A DNA stretch of 12,562 bases from Falsiroseomonas sp038250135 (GCA_038250135.1 JBBSCP010000123.1:1-12562); one strand, 5' to 3'. Positions 1-6,995 are shown, counted from the first letter of the stretch. Numbers and translations: made by a program. Notes: generated by a model not told the origin, from the sequence alone.

Positions 1-1111
1 ATCCGAGCGGGTGGTGCCCACGCGCGAGGCCAGCGCGGCGGCCATGAAATCGTCGATCTCGCCATCCAGAACCGCGTCCGGATTGCCCTTCTCGACGCCG
101 GTGCGGAGGTCCTTGACCATCTGATACGGCTGCAAAACATAGCTGCGGATCTGGTGGCCCCAGCCGATATCGGTCTTGCCGGCCTCGATCCCCGCGCTGA
201 TCGCCTCGCGCTTGCGCAGCTCGAGCTCGTAGAGCCGCGCCTTCAACATATCCATCGCGATGGCGCGGTTCTTGTGCTGGCTGCGGTCCTGCGTGCTGGC
301 GGCAACGATGCCGGTCGGGATATGCGTGAAGCGCACGCCCGATTCCGTCTTGTTCACGTGCTGCCCGCCGGCGCCCGAGGCGCGGAAGGTGTCGGTGCGC
401 AGATCCGCCGGGTTGATCTCGATCTCGATCCGATCGTCGATCACCGGATAGACGTAGATGCTCGCGAAACTGGTCTGCCGCCGTGCCGCCGCGTCGAAGG
501 GGCTGATGCGCACCAGCCGATGCACACCCGTTTCGGTCTTGAGCCAGCCGAAGGCGTCCGTGCCGGTGATCTGGAGGGTGCAGGATTTGATGCCGGCCTG
601 CTCGCCCTCGCTCTGCTCGGTCATCGCCACCTTGAAGCCGCGCTTCTCGGCCCACCGCGTGTACATGCGCGCCAGCATTTCGGCCCAATCCTGCGCCTCG
701 GTGCCGCCGGCGCCGGCATTCACTTCGAGGTAGGCGTCATTCGCATCGGCCTCGCCGGAGAGCAGGCTCTCGATTTCGCGGCGCTTGGCTTCCGCGCCGA
801 ACCGCTTGAGGTCGGCGACGGCGGCGTCGGCCATGGCGGTGTCGGCTTCGGCCTCCGCCATCTCGATCAACTCCATCGCATCGGCGACGTCACGCGTCAG
901 GCGCTGCACGCCCTCGACCTGCGCGGCGAGGCGGTTGCGCTCGCGCATCAGGATTTGCGCCTTGTCGGCGTTGTTCCACAGCGTGGGGTCCTCGCAGAGG
1001 GCGTTCAGCTCCTCGAGGCGGCGCAGGGCGACATCCCAGTCAAAGATGCCTCCTCAGCAGGGCCACCGAATCGGTGATCTGCTCATTCAATGCAGCGGCG
1101 TCGGCGCGCAT
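1..1111 (-). CDS. prfB: Peptide chain release factor 2 (RF2), 3'-truncated by the window, expressed by +1 frameshift
   Basis: RF2 recognises UGA and UAA stop codons and triggers peptidyl-tRNA hydrolysis on the ribosome. The reading frame begins with 23 codons (ATG 1111-1109, MRADAAALNEQ...) and ends at an in-frame TGA (1042-1040). Shifting +1 at CTT TGA C gives LDWDVALRRLEELN and then an open frame to base 1. In the shifted product the tripeptide anticodon motif SPF falls at residues 203-205 (bases 496-504) and the catalytic GGQ at 248-250 (bases 361-369, context SGAGGQHVNKTES). Both lie almost exactly where they do in E. coli RF2. The last visible residues are ASRVGTTRSD; the stop must lie just outside. 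SPF, not the PxT of RF1, distinguishes this as RF2. It is divergent from rppH. Identification is secure. Confidence 0.97.
1039..1054 (-). promoter_or_regulatory. prfB programmed +1 ribosomal frameshift site
   Basis: Read on the minus strand the site is AGGAGG CAT CTT TGA C. An internal Shine-Dalgarno-like AGGAGG (1054-1049) lies three bases before the slippery CTT (1045-1043) and the UGA stop (1042-1040), which is followed by C. This is the known autoregulatory RF2 arrangement: low RF2 leaves the UGA unread, the ribosome slips +1, and full-length RF2 is made. All known elements are present at canonical spacing. Confidence 0.96.
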
Positions 1112-1204
1112 CTTCTGTCCAGTTCGTTGAGGCCCTTTGGGTGGGCCGGGGTGAGGCGTTATTGCCGGGTTCGCGCCGGCTGTGAAGCGCGCTATCCGAC
1201 GCGC

Positions 1205-1690
1205 ATGAACGAGCTTCCCTATCGTCACAACGTCGGCGCCGTGCTGTTCAGCGCGCAAGGCCTGGTGCTGGTGGCGCGCCGGGCCGACATGCCCAACGCC
1301 GAAGGCGCGGCCGGCGGCTGGCAATTGCCGCAAGGTGGGGTGGACAAGGGCGAGGACCTCCGCACCGCGGTGCTGCGCGAACTGGCGGAGGAGATCGGCA
1401 CCGACAAGGCCGAGATCATCGCCGAACACCCCGAATGGCTGAGCTACGACTTCCCGCCCGAACTCCAGGCCCTGCGCATCGCCCGGAAATACCGCGGCCA
1501 ACGCCAGCGTTGGTTCGCGCTGCGCTTTCTCGGCACGGACCACGACATCCGCCTGGACGCCGATCCCCACCCGGAATTCGACGCCTGGCGCTGGGCCCGG
1601 CTCGACGAACTGCCGGGCCTGGCGGTCAGCTTCAAACGCGACATCTACACGGAACTGACCCGGGCCTTCGCGCCCTTCGCATCGCGCTGA
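1205..1690 (+). CDS. rppH: RNA pyrophosphohydrolase, Nudix family
   Basis: Predicted cytosolic enzyme of 161 residues that removes pyrophosphate from the 5' triphosphate of mRNAs (and may act on dinucleoside polyphosphates), opening transcripts to RNase E decay. The Nudix box is complete: G-GVDKG-E-DLRTAVL-RE-L-A-EE-I-G-T fits Gx5Ex7REUxEExGU. The N-terminus MNELPYRHNVGAVLF and the WQLPQGGVDKGE stretch are typical of the RppH/NudH (IalA) subgroup, and the length is normal for it. The frame is open well upstream, but homology starts at ATG 1205, so that start is chosen; no strong ribosome binding site precedes it. The C-terminus (SFKRDIYTELTRAFAPF) is intact. It is divergent from prfB with about 90 bp between starts, which must hold both promoters. 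Confidence 0.93.
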   Translation: MNELPYRHNVGAVLFSAQGLVLVARRADMPNAEGAAGGWQLPQGGVDKGEDLRTAVLRELAEEIGTDKAEIIAEHPEWLSYDFPPELQALRIARKYRGQRQRWFALRFLGTDHDIRLDADPHPEFDAWRWARLDELPGLAVSFKRDIYTELTRAFAPFASR

Positions 1691-1704
1691 GGTCTGGAGG
1701 GGAC

Positions 1705-1990
1705 AGCGTCCCCAGCACACACCTGCAGCACGCCGCCAGGTACGACAGGTCCAGGTAGCGTCCCGGTGATGCCAGTGGTTCGGGCGGATCCGCAAAGGTC
1801 GAGCGCAGGCGCAGCACCCTGTGCAGCCCCTCGGCGTCGATCGAAAGATCGCGGCGCAGACCGCATTGCGGGTCCGGAAGCAGGGTGCCGGCGGCTCGCG
1901 AGTCCCTGCGCCTCGGGCATGCGCATCGCCTCCTCACCGTGCCGCAGCACCCGGCGCTACCGCTCCTGCCGGTGATTTCGGCCGCCTGAG
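1705..1990 (-). pseudogene. Decayed C-terminal coding remnant, frameshifted
   Basis: The 347 bp between rppH and the next gene contain no intact gene, but the minus strand carries protein-like text split over two frames. One frame gives VLRHGEEAMRMPEAQGLA (about 1950-1890). The next reads GTLLPDPQCGLRRDLSIDAE, then LHRVLRLRSTFADPPEPLAS and PGRYLDLSYLAA (about 1890-1720). It then runs without a stop into the rppH 3' end. A TAG blocks the first frame upstream. The simplest reading is the tail of a lost gene with one frameshift and a missing stop codon. The ending ('...LRTVL.LR..F..P....ARYLDLSYL') reminds me of the tails of NitT/TauT-type ABC substrate-binding proteins, but this is memory of a family style, not an alignment. 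It could also be chance in high-GC DNA. Confidence 0.3.
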
Positions 1991-2037
1991 GGCGCGCTGC
2001 TAACCGATGGTCAAGATGGTGCTGGCAGGATCGCGCC

Positions 2038-2847
2038 ATGCACCCCTTCGCCTTCCTGCACGATCTGCCCGGTTCCGCCGTCTTCGCCCTTTTCATGGCG
2101 GTCGCCGGGTCGCTTTCCGTGCTGGTCTGCCGGCTCGGCGCGCCCATCGTGCGCGCGCCCCAAACCAAGGAGATGGTCGACATCGCCATGCGCAGCACCG
2201 GCGCGGTGACCGCCGCGCTGACGCTGACGCTCGCCTTCTGTGCGGTGCAGGCGCGCACGCAAATGTCGGACGCGCAGCGTCTCGTGCAGGCCGAGGTCAC
2301 GACCATCGGCGGCGTTGCGCGGCTGGCGGAACGCCTGGGACCGTCCGGCCAGCCGCTATTGCCAGCCCTGGCCGGCTACGTGAACAGCATCGCGAGCGCC
2401 GAATTTCCGACCATGGCAGCCAGGGGGCGCGACCCGGCCACGCAGCATGCGGCCGAGGCCTTGGAAAACGCCGCCTATGCGGTGGCCGGGACGCTCACCA
2501 ACCACCTCGCCGACGATCTGCTGGAGGAAGTTGATCACCTGGACGCCGCACGCGAGGCCCGGCTGCACGCCGCGGCACAGGGGCTGCCGCGACAATTCTG
2601 GCTGCTGATTGCGCTGCTGCTGGGCCTCATCATGGCGACGGGCGCCGTCTATCCGCCGCGCGGCCATATCATGGCGATGCTGGCCATCCAGACGGCCGGG
2701 CTCGGCGCGCTGGTCGCTTTCGTCTTCCTGATGGAGCAGCCCTTCCGCGGCGAGTTCGCCATCTCGGCCGAGCCGTATCGCGTGCTGGAACGCAGCCTGG
2801 CGCACCGGTCGGACCTGACGCGCACCGTGCGCTACTTCAGCCATTGA
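2038..2847 (+). CDS. DUF4239 (bestrophin-like) membrane protein, copy 1
   Basis: Predicted inner-membrane protein of 269 residues. Two N-terminal helices (about residues 12-34 and 53-72) are followed by a soluble helical middle (about 75-180) and two C-terminal helices (about 187-205 and 212-232). The middle begins with a run (ARTQMSDAQRLVQAEVTTIG) matching the typical 'ardlv..Ea.ai..l' segment of DUF4239. The tail EQPFRGEFAISAEPYRVL matches the family's 'PF.G...is..p...' signature. DUF4239 proteins are related to bestrophins but have no proven function; channel activity is only a hypothesis. ATG 2038 is chosen because a GCAGGA ribosome binding site precedes it and it places helix 1 correctly. 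No gene overlaps it. A second DUF4239 protein lies at 6996-7796. Confidence 0.8.
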   Translation: MHPFAFLHDLPGSAVFALFMAVAGSLSVLVCRLGAPIVRAPQTKEMVDIAMRSTGAVTAALTLTLAFCAVQARTQMSDAQRLVQAEVTTIGGVARLAERLGPSGQPLLPALAGYVNSIASAEFPTMAARGRDPATQHAAEALENAAYAVAGTLTNHLADDLLEEVDHLDAAREARLHAAAQGLPRQFWLLIALLLGLIMATGAVYPPRGHIMAMLAIQTAGLGALVAFVFLMEQPFRGEFAISAEPYRVLERSLAHRSDLTRTVRYFSH

Positions 2848-2886
2848 TCCCAACGGCCGCTTTCAGCGACGCTTTGGCATTCTTTT

Positions 2887-2979
2887 CCGCCCTCAGAGGG
2901 CGGGCAAGCGCTCCGCGCGCTTGCCTTCGCGGCATCGGCCGCGGCGCCCGTTTGGGCGCTCGCCCACCTGCAGCGGGCG
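2887..2979. repeat. Array of five adjoining hairpins (REP-like palindromic element)
   Basis: Five inverted repeats follow one another almost without gaps. CCGCCCT/AGGGCGG is at 2887-2903 (loop 3) and GGCAAGCGC/GCGCTTGCC at 2903-2925 (loop 5). CGCGGC/GCCGCG is at 2928-2943 (loop 4), GCGCCC/GGGCGC at 2944-2959 (loop 4), and CGCCC/GGGCG at 2961-2979 (loop 9). It fills the gap between two plus-strand genes. No T-tract follows on either strand, so it is not a standard intrinsic terminator. The stacked design resembles dispersed palindromic elements of bacterial intergenic regions. Confidence 0.7.
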
Positions 2980-3004
2980 CAAGTCGCGCTCCTTGGGATT
3001 TGGT

Positions 3005-3376
3005 ATGAGCCCTGCCGGGTGCCTCGCCGCACTGCATGGTATGGGCGGCCACCTCGTGCTGTACCCGGACCGCGTGAGGATGCTGCGGCACGGCCCCTGG
3101 TTCACCGCGGTGAATCTGGTGTCGCACTTGGAACGGGAGATGGAGACCACCATCCTGCTGCGCGGGCTGGTTGGCGTGCACCTCGTGCGTTCGCTGCTGC
3201 TCGTGCAGTTCTTGCGCTTCACCTACGCCGGCGCGCCGGCGCCGACCGGGCATTATCTCCGCGATGCCTTCGCCGAGAACGCCTTCATGCTCAGCCTGAC
3301 GGATAGCCGCCCGCTGCTCGCGATGAAGTCGCGCATCGTCGAGGCCGCCAGAACGCTGGGGTCGCCGCTCAGCTAA
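3005..3376 (+). CDS. Small PH-like (DUF4429-like) protein
   Basis: Protein of 123 residues from ATG 3005, with no signal peptide or clear membrane helix. The core reads GGHLVLYPDRVRMLRHG, then HLEREMETTILL, LVQFLRFTYAG, a loop, AENAFMLSLTD and a final helix SRPLLAMKSRIVEAAR. The order strand-strand, 'E.ett.l...', 'v.f..ft..g', terminal helix is that of bacterial PH-like folds such as DUF4429, in which GxVxLYxDRVxI opens the domain. I infer a PH-like fold, not a function. The frame is open further upstream to 2921, but that lies inside the hairpin array, so ATG 3005 or ATG 3041 (MGGHLVLYPDRV) is the likely start; 3041 would still keep the whole domain. Its TAA overlaps the TAG of the convergent carbonic-anhydrase-like gene by four bases. 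Confidence 0.7.
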   Translation: MSPAGCLAALHGMGGHLVLYPDRVRMLRHGPWFTAVNLVSHLEREMETTILLRGLVGVHLVRSLLLVQFLRFTYAGAPAPTGHYLRDAFAENAFMLSLTDSRPLLAMKSRIVEAARTLGSPLS

Positions 3377-4281
3377 CTTTGGGCAAGGCGCCGGAACCAG
3401 GCGGTGGAGCGCAGCAGGCCCTCGGGTTTCGGCGCCAGCCCCTCGGCCTCGACGAGGGTGGCGATGCGCCGCGCGGCCTCGGCCTCGGTCGCCTGGCGGC
3501 CGGTGACGTTGCGGAAAAGCATCGCCGCGCGCTCGGTATCGGCGCGCGTCACACGGCCCTGCGCGTCGGCCTGGCTGCGCAGGAACACCCGCGCCTCCTT
3601 CGCCCCGTCGCGGGCCACGCCGCGCCGGTCGGCCTCCGCCGCCAGCGTGGCGCGGGCATCGACGGCGCTCAGGCCGTAGCGGGTGACGCCTTCGGACAGC
3701 AACGCAAGTTCCGCCTCGGGCTCGACGAGCCCCCCGCCGGCGCGCAGCTGCACGAGCTCGGCGAAGTTCTGCTGCCCGGTCGGCGGCGCGGGCAGCGCGC
3801 CCGGCCCGGCCACGACCGCGGCGCGCAGTCGCCCGGCCGGCGCGCAGGCGAGGCAGGGCATGTCCCGCGCCGAGCCGTCGAGCTCCATCAGCTTCACCTC
3901 GACCGTCATGTCCGCGTGGCGCGCGCGTACCGCCGCGGCGGCGCGGTTCAGCACGTCCGCATGCGCCGCATATTCGGCGGCCGGATCATCGGCGAGCCGT
4001 CGCCCGGCCCACAGATGCATCGCGCCGCAATCGCGATGGTTGACGAAGACCACGCGCGTCACGCCATGCAGCTGGCGCGAGGCGCCGAGGTTCTCCCACA
4101 GCGCGGTGTTCCAGGCGGGGCGGTTTTCATCCACCGCGGCCAGCGCGGCGCCGGCGATGCGCATTTCGCTGTAGCGGTCGGTGCGGCCGAGCGCGCCCAT
4201 CAGGAAGGTCACGTCGTCGGTCAGGCGCGGATCGATGCAGCTGACGACGAAGGCGTCGGCTTTTGAAGGTGTCGCGGTCAT
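3373..4281 (-). CDS. Beta-carbonic-anhydrase-like domain fused to a C-terminal FAELV/TRYGL helical domain
   Basis: Protein of 302 residues without signal peptide. Residues about 9-140 form a beta-carbonic-anhydrase-like domain: zinc ligand Cys15 with the Asp17/Arg19 dyad (SCIDPR), EMRIAGAAL, and the second zinc motif His82-x2-Cys85 (NHRDCGA). All metal residues are present, so Zn binding is likely; hydration of CO2 is not assured, since many small members of this group are uncharacterised. A linker with CLAC (about 150-171) leads to residues 172-302, NFAELVQL...EGVTRYGLS...TEAEAARRI...PKPEGLLRSTAWFRRL. That segment is a clear homologue of the stand-alone 144-residue protein at 8087-8521. ATG 4281 is preceded by AGGAG at 8 bases and overlaps the upstream DUF6524 stop as ATGA. 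It is the last gene of the minus-strand run. The fusion looks genuine, as one uninterrupted frame covers both domains. Confidence 0.85.
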   Translation of the reverse strand: MTATPSKADAFVVSCIDPRLTDDVTFLMGALGRTDRYSEMRIAGAALAAVDENRPAWNTALWENLGASRQLHGVTRVVFVNHRDCGAMHLWAGRRLADDPAAEYAAHADVLNRAAAAVRARHADMTVEVKLMELDGSARDMPCLACAPAGRLRAAVVAGPGALPAPPTGQQNFAELVQLRAGGGLVEPEAELALLSEGVTRYGLSAVDARATLAAEADRRGVARDGAKEARVFLRSQADAQGRVTRADTERAAMLFRNVTGRQATEAEAARRIATLVEAEGLAPKPEGLLRSTAWFRRLAQS

Positions 4282-4694
4282 GACTTGATCTCCTCGGTAT
4301 GGGTGATGCCGCCCAGGCGGTGGTCGAGGTGCGAGTAGCAAAGTGCGGCGGTGAAAACGGCGGCGATGCTCACCAGCGCCCACATCAGCAGCGTGTTGCC
4401 GGTGAAGATTTCGGTGCCGGTGAGATGCGCGAGCGTCATGCCGGTGCCGAGGCAGAACAGCAGCGTCAGCGCGATGCCGCGCGGGCCGAGCACGCCGCGG
4501 GTCGTGCGCCACAGCACCAGAAAGATGATCGCCAGCAGGGCACCGACCGCAAGCTTCGCCCAGAACCAGCCAAAGCCGCCCAGCACCCAATGCGCGTAGG
4601 AGGTGCCGGAGGGATTGTAGACCGCGAAGACCAAAAACAGGCTGAACAGCGCGCGTGCCACCACGCCTCGCCAGTCAAAGCGGGCCGCGCTCAT
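4278..4694 (-). CDS. DUF6524 family inner-membrane protein
   Basis: Protein of 138 residues with four predicted helices: VARALFSLFLVFAVY, WAKLAVGALLAIIFLVLW, ALTLLFCLGTGMTLAHL and TLLMWALVSIAAVFTAALCY. The opening RFDWRGVVARALF and the YNPSGTSYAHW motif after helix 1 match what I know of DUF6524, a family of unknown function with this length. The basic segment WRTTRGVLGPRG joins helices 2 and 3. The gene overlaps both neighbours by four bases (ATGA), so it is translationally coupled between the mitofilin-like gene upstream and the carbonic-anhydrase-like gene downstream. GAGGG lies seven bases before its ATG. The coupling suggests a membrane partner of those two products. Confidence 0.8.
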   Translation of the reverse strand: MSAARFDWRGVVARALFSLFLVFAVYNPSGTSYAHWVLGGFGWFWAKLAVGALLAIIFLVLWRTTRGVLGPRGIALTLLFCLGTGMTLAHLTGTEIFTGNTLLMWALVSIAAVFTAALCYSHLDHRLGGITHTEEIKS

Positions 4695-5371
4695 CGGATG
4701 CCCTCGCCGGCGCGAGTCACTGCCAGCGCAGCGAGCTCCCGCGCCGCCGCCTCCACCGCGACGCGCCGCGTAAGGCCGGCGCGCCAGGCGGTGAGGGCGG
4801 CCGCGGGCGGGCCGGACAGGCGCGCCACCGCGGCCTCTGCCGCCAGGACGTCGCCGACCGCGAGGTGGGATGCGGCCTCCTGCATCACGCTCAGGCTCGG
4901 CGTGCCGGCGCTGCCCAGGCTGGCGCCGAGGCGCATCAGTGCCGCCGCGCGGTTCGCCACCCAGCCCGCTTCGGGGCCATAACCCATCTCGGCCAGCACG
5001 GCGGCGTCCGCAGCGGCGGGCAGGCTTTCGGCGAGTTGTCGCGCCGTCGGCGCGCCCTCGGCGGCGGCGGCGGCGAGCGGCAGCAGCAGGCGCACCATCG
5101 GCGCATCCTCGGCGGCCAGCGCGGTGGCGACGGCGAAGGCGCGCGGGAAGGGGGCGGGGCGCGGCAGGTGCGGCAGCAGGATCTCGACCGCGATGAGCGG
5201 CCGCGCGACGTCGCGCGCCGGCGCGGTCAGGGCGGCGGCCGGCGCCACGATCGGCGGCACGGCGCGGCCCGATGCCACCAGCAGGGCCACCGCGCCGAGC
5301 ACACAGCCGAAGCCGGCGAGGCCGAGGGCTGCATGGCTGCGCCAATCGGCTGGCGGGGCTCCCTCGGTCAT
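4691..5371 (-). CDS. Mitofilin-like (COG4223-type) membrane-anchored protein, copy 1
   Basis: Protein of 226 residues with one N-terminal membrane helix (about 14-34, ALGLAGFGCVLGAVALLVA). The remainder is an alanine-rich helical domain, probably periplasmic. The pattern PFPRAFAVATAL...LLLPLAAAAAEGAPTARQLA, then helices and LAVGDVLAAEAAVARLSGPP...LTAWRAGLTRRV, is that of the C-terminal domain of bacterial mitofilin-like proteins (COG4223, related to Mic60): 'pf..el.al', 'G.PT...L', 'GD...A...l..l', 'W...a..r'. The long coiled coil of classical members is absent. ATG 5371 is chosen over longer possibilities because it overlaps the upstream stop as ATGA and precedes the helix directly. A second protein of the same architecture is at 10468-11289. 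Family assignment is by pattern and needs a profile search. Confidence 0.65.
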   Translation of the reverse strand: MTEGAPPADWRSHAALGLAGFGCVLGAVALLVASGRAVPPIVAPAAALTAPARDVARPLIAVEILLPHLPRPAPFPRAFAVATALAAEDAPMVRLLLPLAAAAAEGAPTARQLAESLPAAADAAVLAEMGYGPEAGWVANRAAALMRLGASLGSAGTPSLSVMQEAASHLAVGDVLAAEAAVARLSGPPAAALTAWRAGLTRRVAVEAAARELAALAVTRAGEGIR

Positions 5372-6366
5372 CGGCACATTCCGGGGGTGTCGAGGGCGGC
5401 CAGGCGCGCGGCCAGCGCGGTGCGTGCCACCTCGGTGGCGGCGCTGGCCAGGCGCAATTCGGCGCGGCCGATCGCCTCCAGTGCCTGGTCTTCGAAGGCC
5501 GCGCGGTTCAGCGAGGCGTCGATGCGGTTGAACAGCCAATCGATGGCCCAGGAGACGCCGACGCCCCCGACAATGCCCAGCGCCGTGCCGGGAAAGCCGC
5601 CCAGCGCATAGCCGAAGGCGCCGCTGGTCGCGACGATCGAGCCCGCCTCACTCATGCGCACGGCAACGGCCCCGAGCCGCGCCGCCATCGGGCGCATCGA
5701 GCGTAGGAAGACCGTGCCGGAATCGGCCCCATCCTCGGCCATCATGGCCATCGGGTCGGTTGGCGCCTGCGTCAGCAGCACGGTCGCTACGGGCTGCGCG
5801 GCGGCAGCCAGGTGGAAGTGCTGTGTCACCGGGGCGCCCGCCGCGGCCGGCGGCAGCGCAGCGAGCCGCGCCGCTTGGCGTGACAGCGCCTCCCCCCAGG
5901 CAGCGTCCAGCGCCGCGCCGACATGCGCCACATCGGCCCTGAAGCCGCCGTCGCGCAGCACCGGCGCAAGCACGCGGGCGCGGAATTCCTCGCGGATCGG
6001 CCCGGCCATCTCCTCCGCGAGGCGGGCGGCGAGCGGCGCCTCGCCCTCCACGGCCACGGCCTGCACCAGCCCGGCGAAGCCGCGCGCGAGGATGCGGTAG
6101 GAGGTGATGTAGCTCTGCACCCAACCATAGGCCCAGTCGCCAAAATAGGGCACGCCCTCCCGCGCCGGGCCGAGGCGCATGGTGGCGGCATCGCTCAGCA
6201 GTCGCTCGGCGAAGCCCTGCAACTGCAAGACCTCGCCCGCCAGCGCCTCGACCATGGCGGCGCCGGTGCCGGGCGCGGCGGCATGGCGCGTGCAGACGCC
6301 GCCGGGCAGGATGACCAGCAGCGTCTCCGCGCGCGCCGGGAGAGCCGCCCCCAGGCCAAGCACCAC
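5368..6366 (-). CDS. Exported protein with C-terminal glycine-zipper membrane segment; start codon unclear
   Basis: I do not recognise the family. The mature part starts at ETLLVILPGGVC. A helical region follows (VPYFGDWAYGWVQSYITSYR, ARGFAGLVQAVAVE, several ARLAEEM-type helices), then about residues 242-279 form a glycine-rich membrane segment (GSIVATSGAFGYALGGFPGT through VGVSWAIDWLFNRI), and a final helix. In front of the mature part the frame reads RRYRAAALGVVLGLGAALPARA, a good Sec signal peptide, but no ATG, GTG or TTG lies in frame before it. The first is GTG 6366, inside the hydrophobic core. The next ATG, at 6567, lies deep in the divergent gene. The boundary given is therefore only the first canonical codon. 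The stop overlaps the next gene (ATGA), so it heads a four-gene coupled run. The glycine-zipper parallels the small protein at 7815-8090. Confidence 0.7.
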   Translation of the reverse strand: MVLGLGAALPARAETLLVILPGGVCTRHAAAPGTGAAMVEALAGEVLQLQGFAERLLSDAATMRLGPAREGVPYFGDWAYGWVQSYITSYRILARGFAGLVQAVAVEGEAPLAARLAEEMAGPIREEFRARVLAPVLRDGGFRADVAHVGAALDAAWGEALSRQAARLAALPPAAAGAPVTQHFHLAAAAQPVATVLLTQAPTDPMAMMAEDGADSGTVFLRSMRPMAARLGAVAVRMSEAGSIVATSGAFGYALGGFPGTALGIVGGVGVSWAIDWLFNRIDASLNRAAFEDQALEAIGRAELRLASAATEVARTALAARLAALDTPGMCR

Positions 6367-6423
6367 GCCGAGCGCGGCGGCACGGTAACGCCGCGTTAAG
6401 GTTTGGGCGGCTATCGGGCGGGG

Positions 6424-6984
6424 ATGGAGACAAGCCTGGGCGGCATAGTGCTGGATGGTCTGGGCGGGCTGTTCGCCGTGCTGGTTGCAGTGGCGGCGCT
6501 GCGCCTGGTCAGCGTCGCCTTCACCATGGCCGCGCCGCGCGATGCCGAAGCCGTGCCGCTTTTGCATGTTCTGGCGCTGTTCTGCGGTTTGGCGCTGGGG
6601 GTCGCGCTGGTGCTTGGCGGGCCGGAGGCGCGTGCCTTCCTGCCCAGCCGGATCTTCGCGCAGGATGGCCCCTGGGCGATCGGCCTGGGGGGCTTCTTCA
6701 GCCGATATGCGCTGCCCCGCCGCGCCGCGCTGGTCGGCCTGCCGCTTTGGCTCGTGCTGCCCGTGTTGCTGGCCGGTGCGCTCGTGGCATGGCGGCTGTG
6801 GCGCGGCCGGGCGCGCCTGCGCGCCTTCGCGGCCTTTCTGCTGCTGAGCGCGACCACCGCCCTGCTGCTGCACTATGGCGCTCATCTGCTGGCCTGGCTG
6901 GCCGCGCAGCTCAGCTTCTGGCTGTTCGCGCTCGGCCTGCTGGGCTTCCAGCGCTGGCGATACGGCGTGCCCAGGGGCCATTGA
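6424..6984 (+). CDS. Polytopic membrane protein of unknown function
   Basis: Protein of 186 residues with about five hydrophobic helices: GGLFAVLVAVAALRLVSVAF, LLHVLALFCGLALGVALVL, LPLWLVLPVLLAGALVAW, FAAFLLLSATTALLL and LLAWLAAQLSFWLFALGLLG. A loop between helices 2 and 3 carries FAQDGPWAIGLGGFFSRYAL. No family is recognised. ATG 6424 is preferred over an in-frame TTG at 6403; GGGCGGGG just before it is a weak ribosome binding site. It is the only plus-strand gene inside a run of ten minus-strand genes and splits that run in two. It is divergent from the exported protein at its left and convergent with the DUF4239 gene at its right (11 bp between stops, no terminator). The reverse-strand alternative reads as low-complexity Arg/Ala/Ser and is not credible. 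Confidence 0.7.
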   Translation: METSLGGIVLDGLGGLFAVLVAVAALRLVSVAFTMAAPRDAEAVPLLHVLALFCGLALGVALVLGGPEARAFLPSRIFAQDGPWAIGLGGFFSRYALPRRAALVGLPLWLVLPVLLAGALVAWRLWRGRARLRAFAAFLLLSATTALLLHYGAHLLAWLAAQLSFWLFALGLLGFQRWRYGVPRGH

Positions 6985-6995
6985 TTCGCCGCGCA

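Noticed and set aside
154..1077. Plus-strand open frame of 307 codons at the left end
   Set aside because: It is antisense to prfB, whose SPF and GGQ motifs prove the minus strand is coding.
2007..2534. Plus-strand open frame beginning at ATG 2007
   Set aside because: It is out of frame with the DUF4239 protein, whose ATG 2038 has a ribosome binding site and gives a well-formed membrane protein.
2887..2925. Intrinsic terminator for the DUF4239 gene
   Set aside because: The stems are strong but no run of T follows on the plus strand; the structure is better described as part of a palindromic array.
4278..5345. Minus-strand frame of 355 codons that would extend the DUF6524 protein at its N-terminus
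   Set aside because: The extension is Arg/Gly/Ala-rich and out of frame with the mitofilin-like gene; DUF6524 starts naturally at ATG 4694 with an ATGA overlap.
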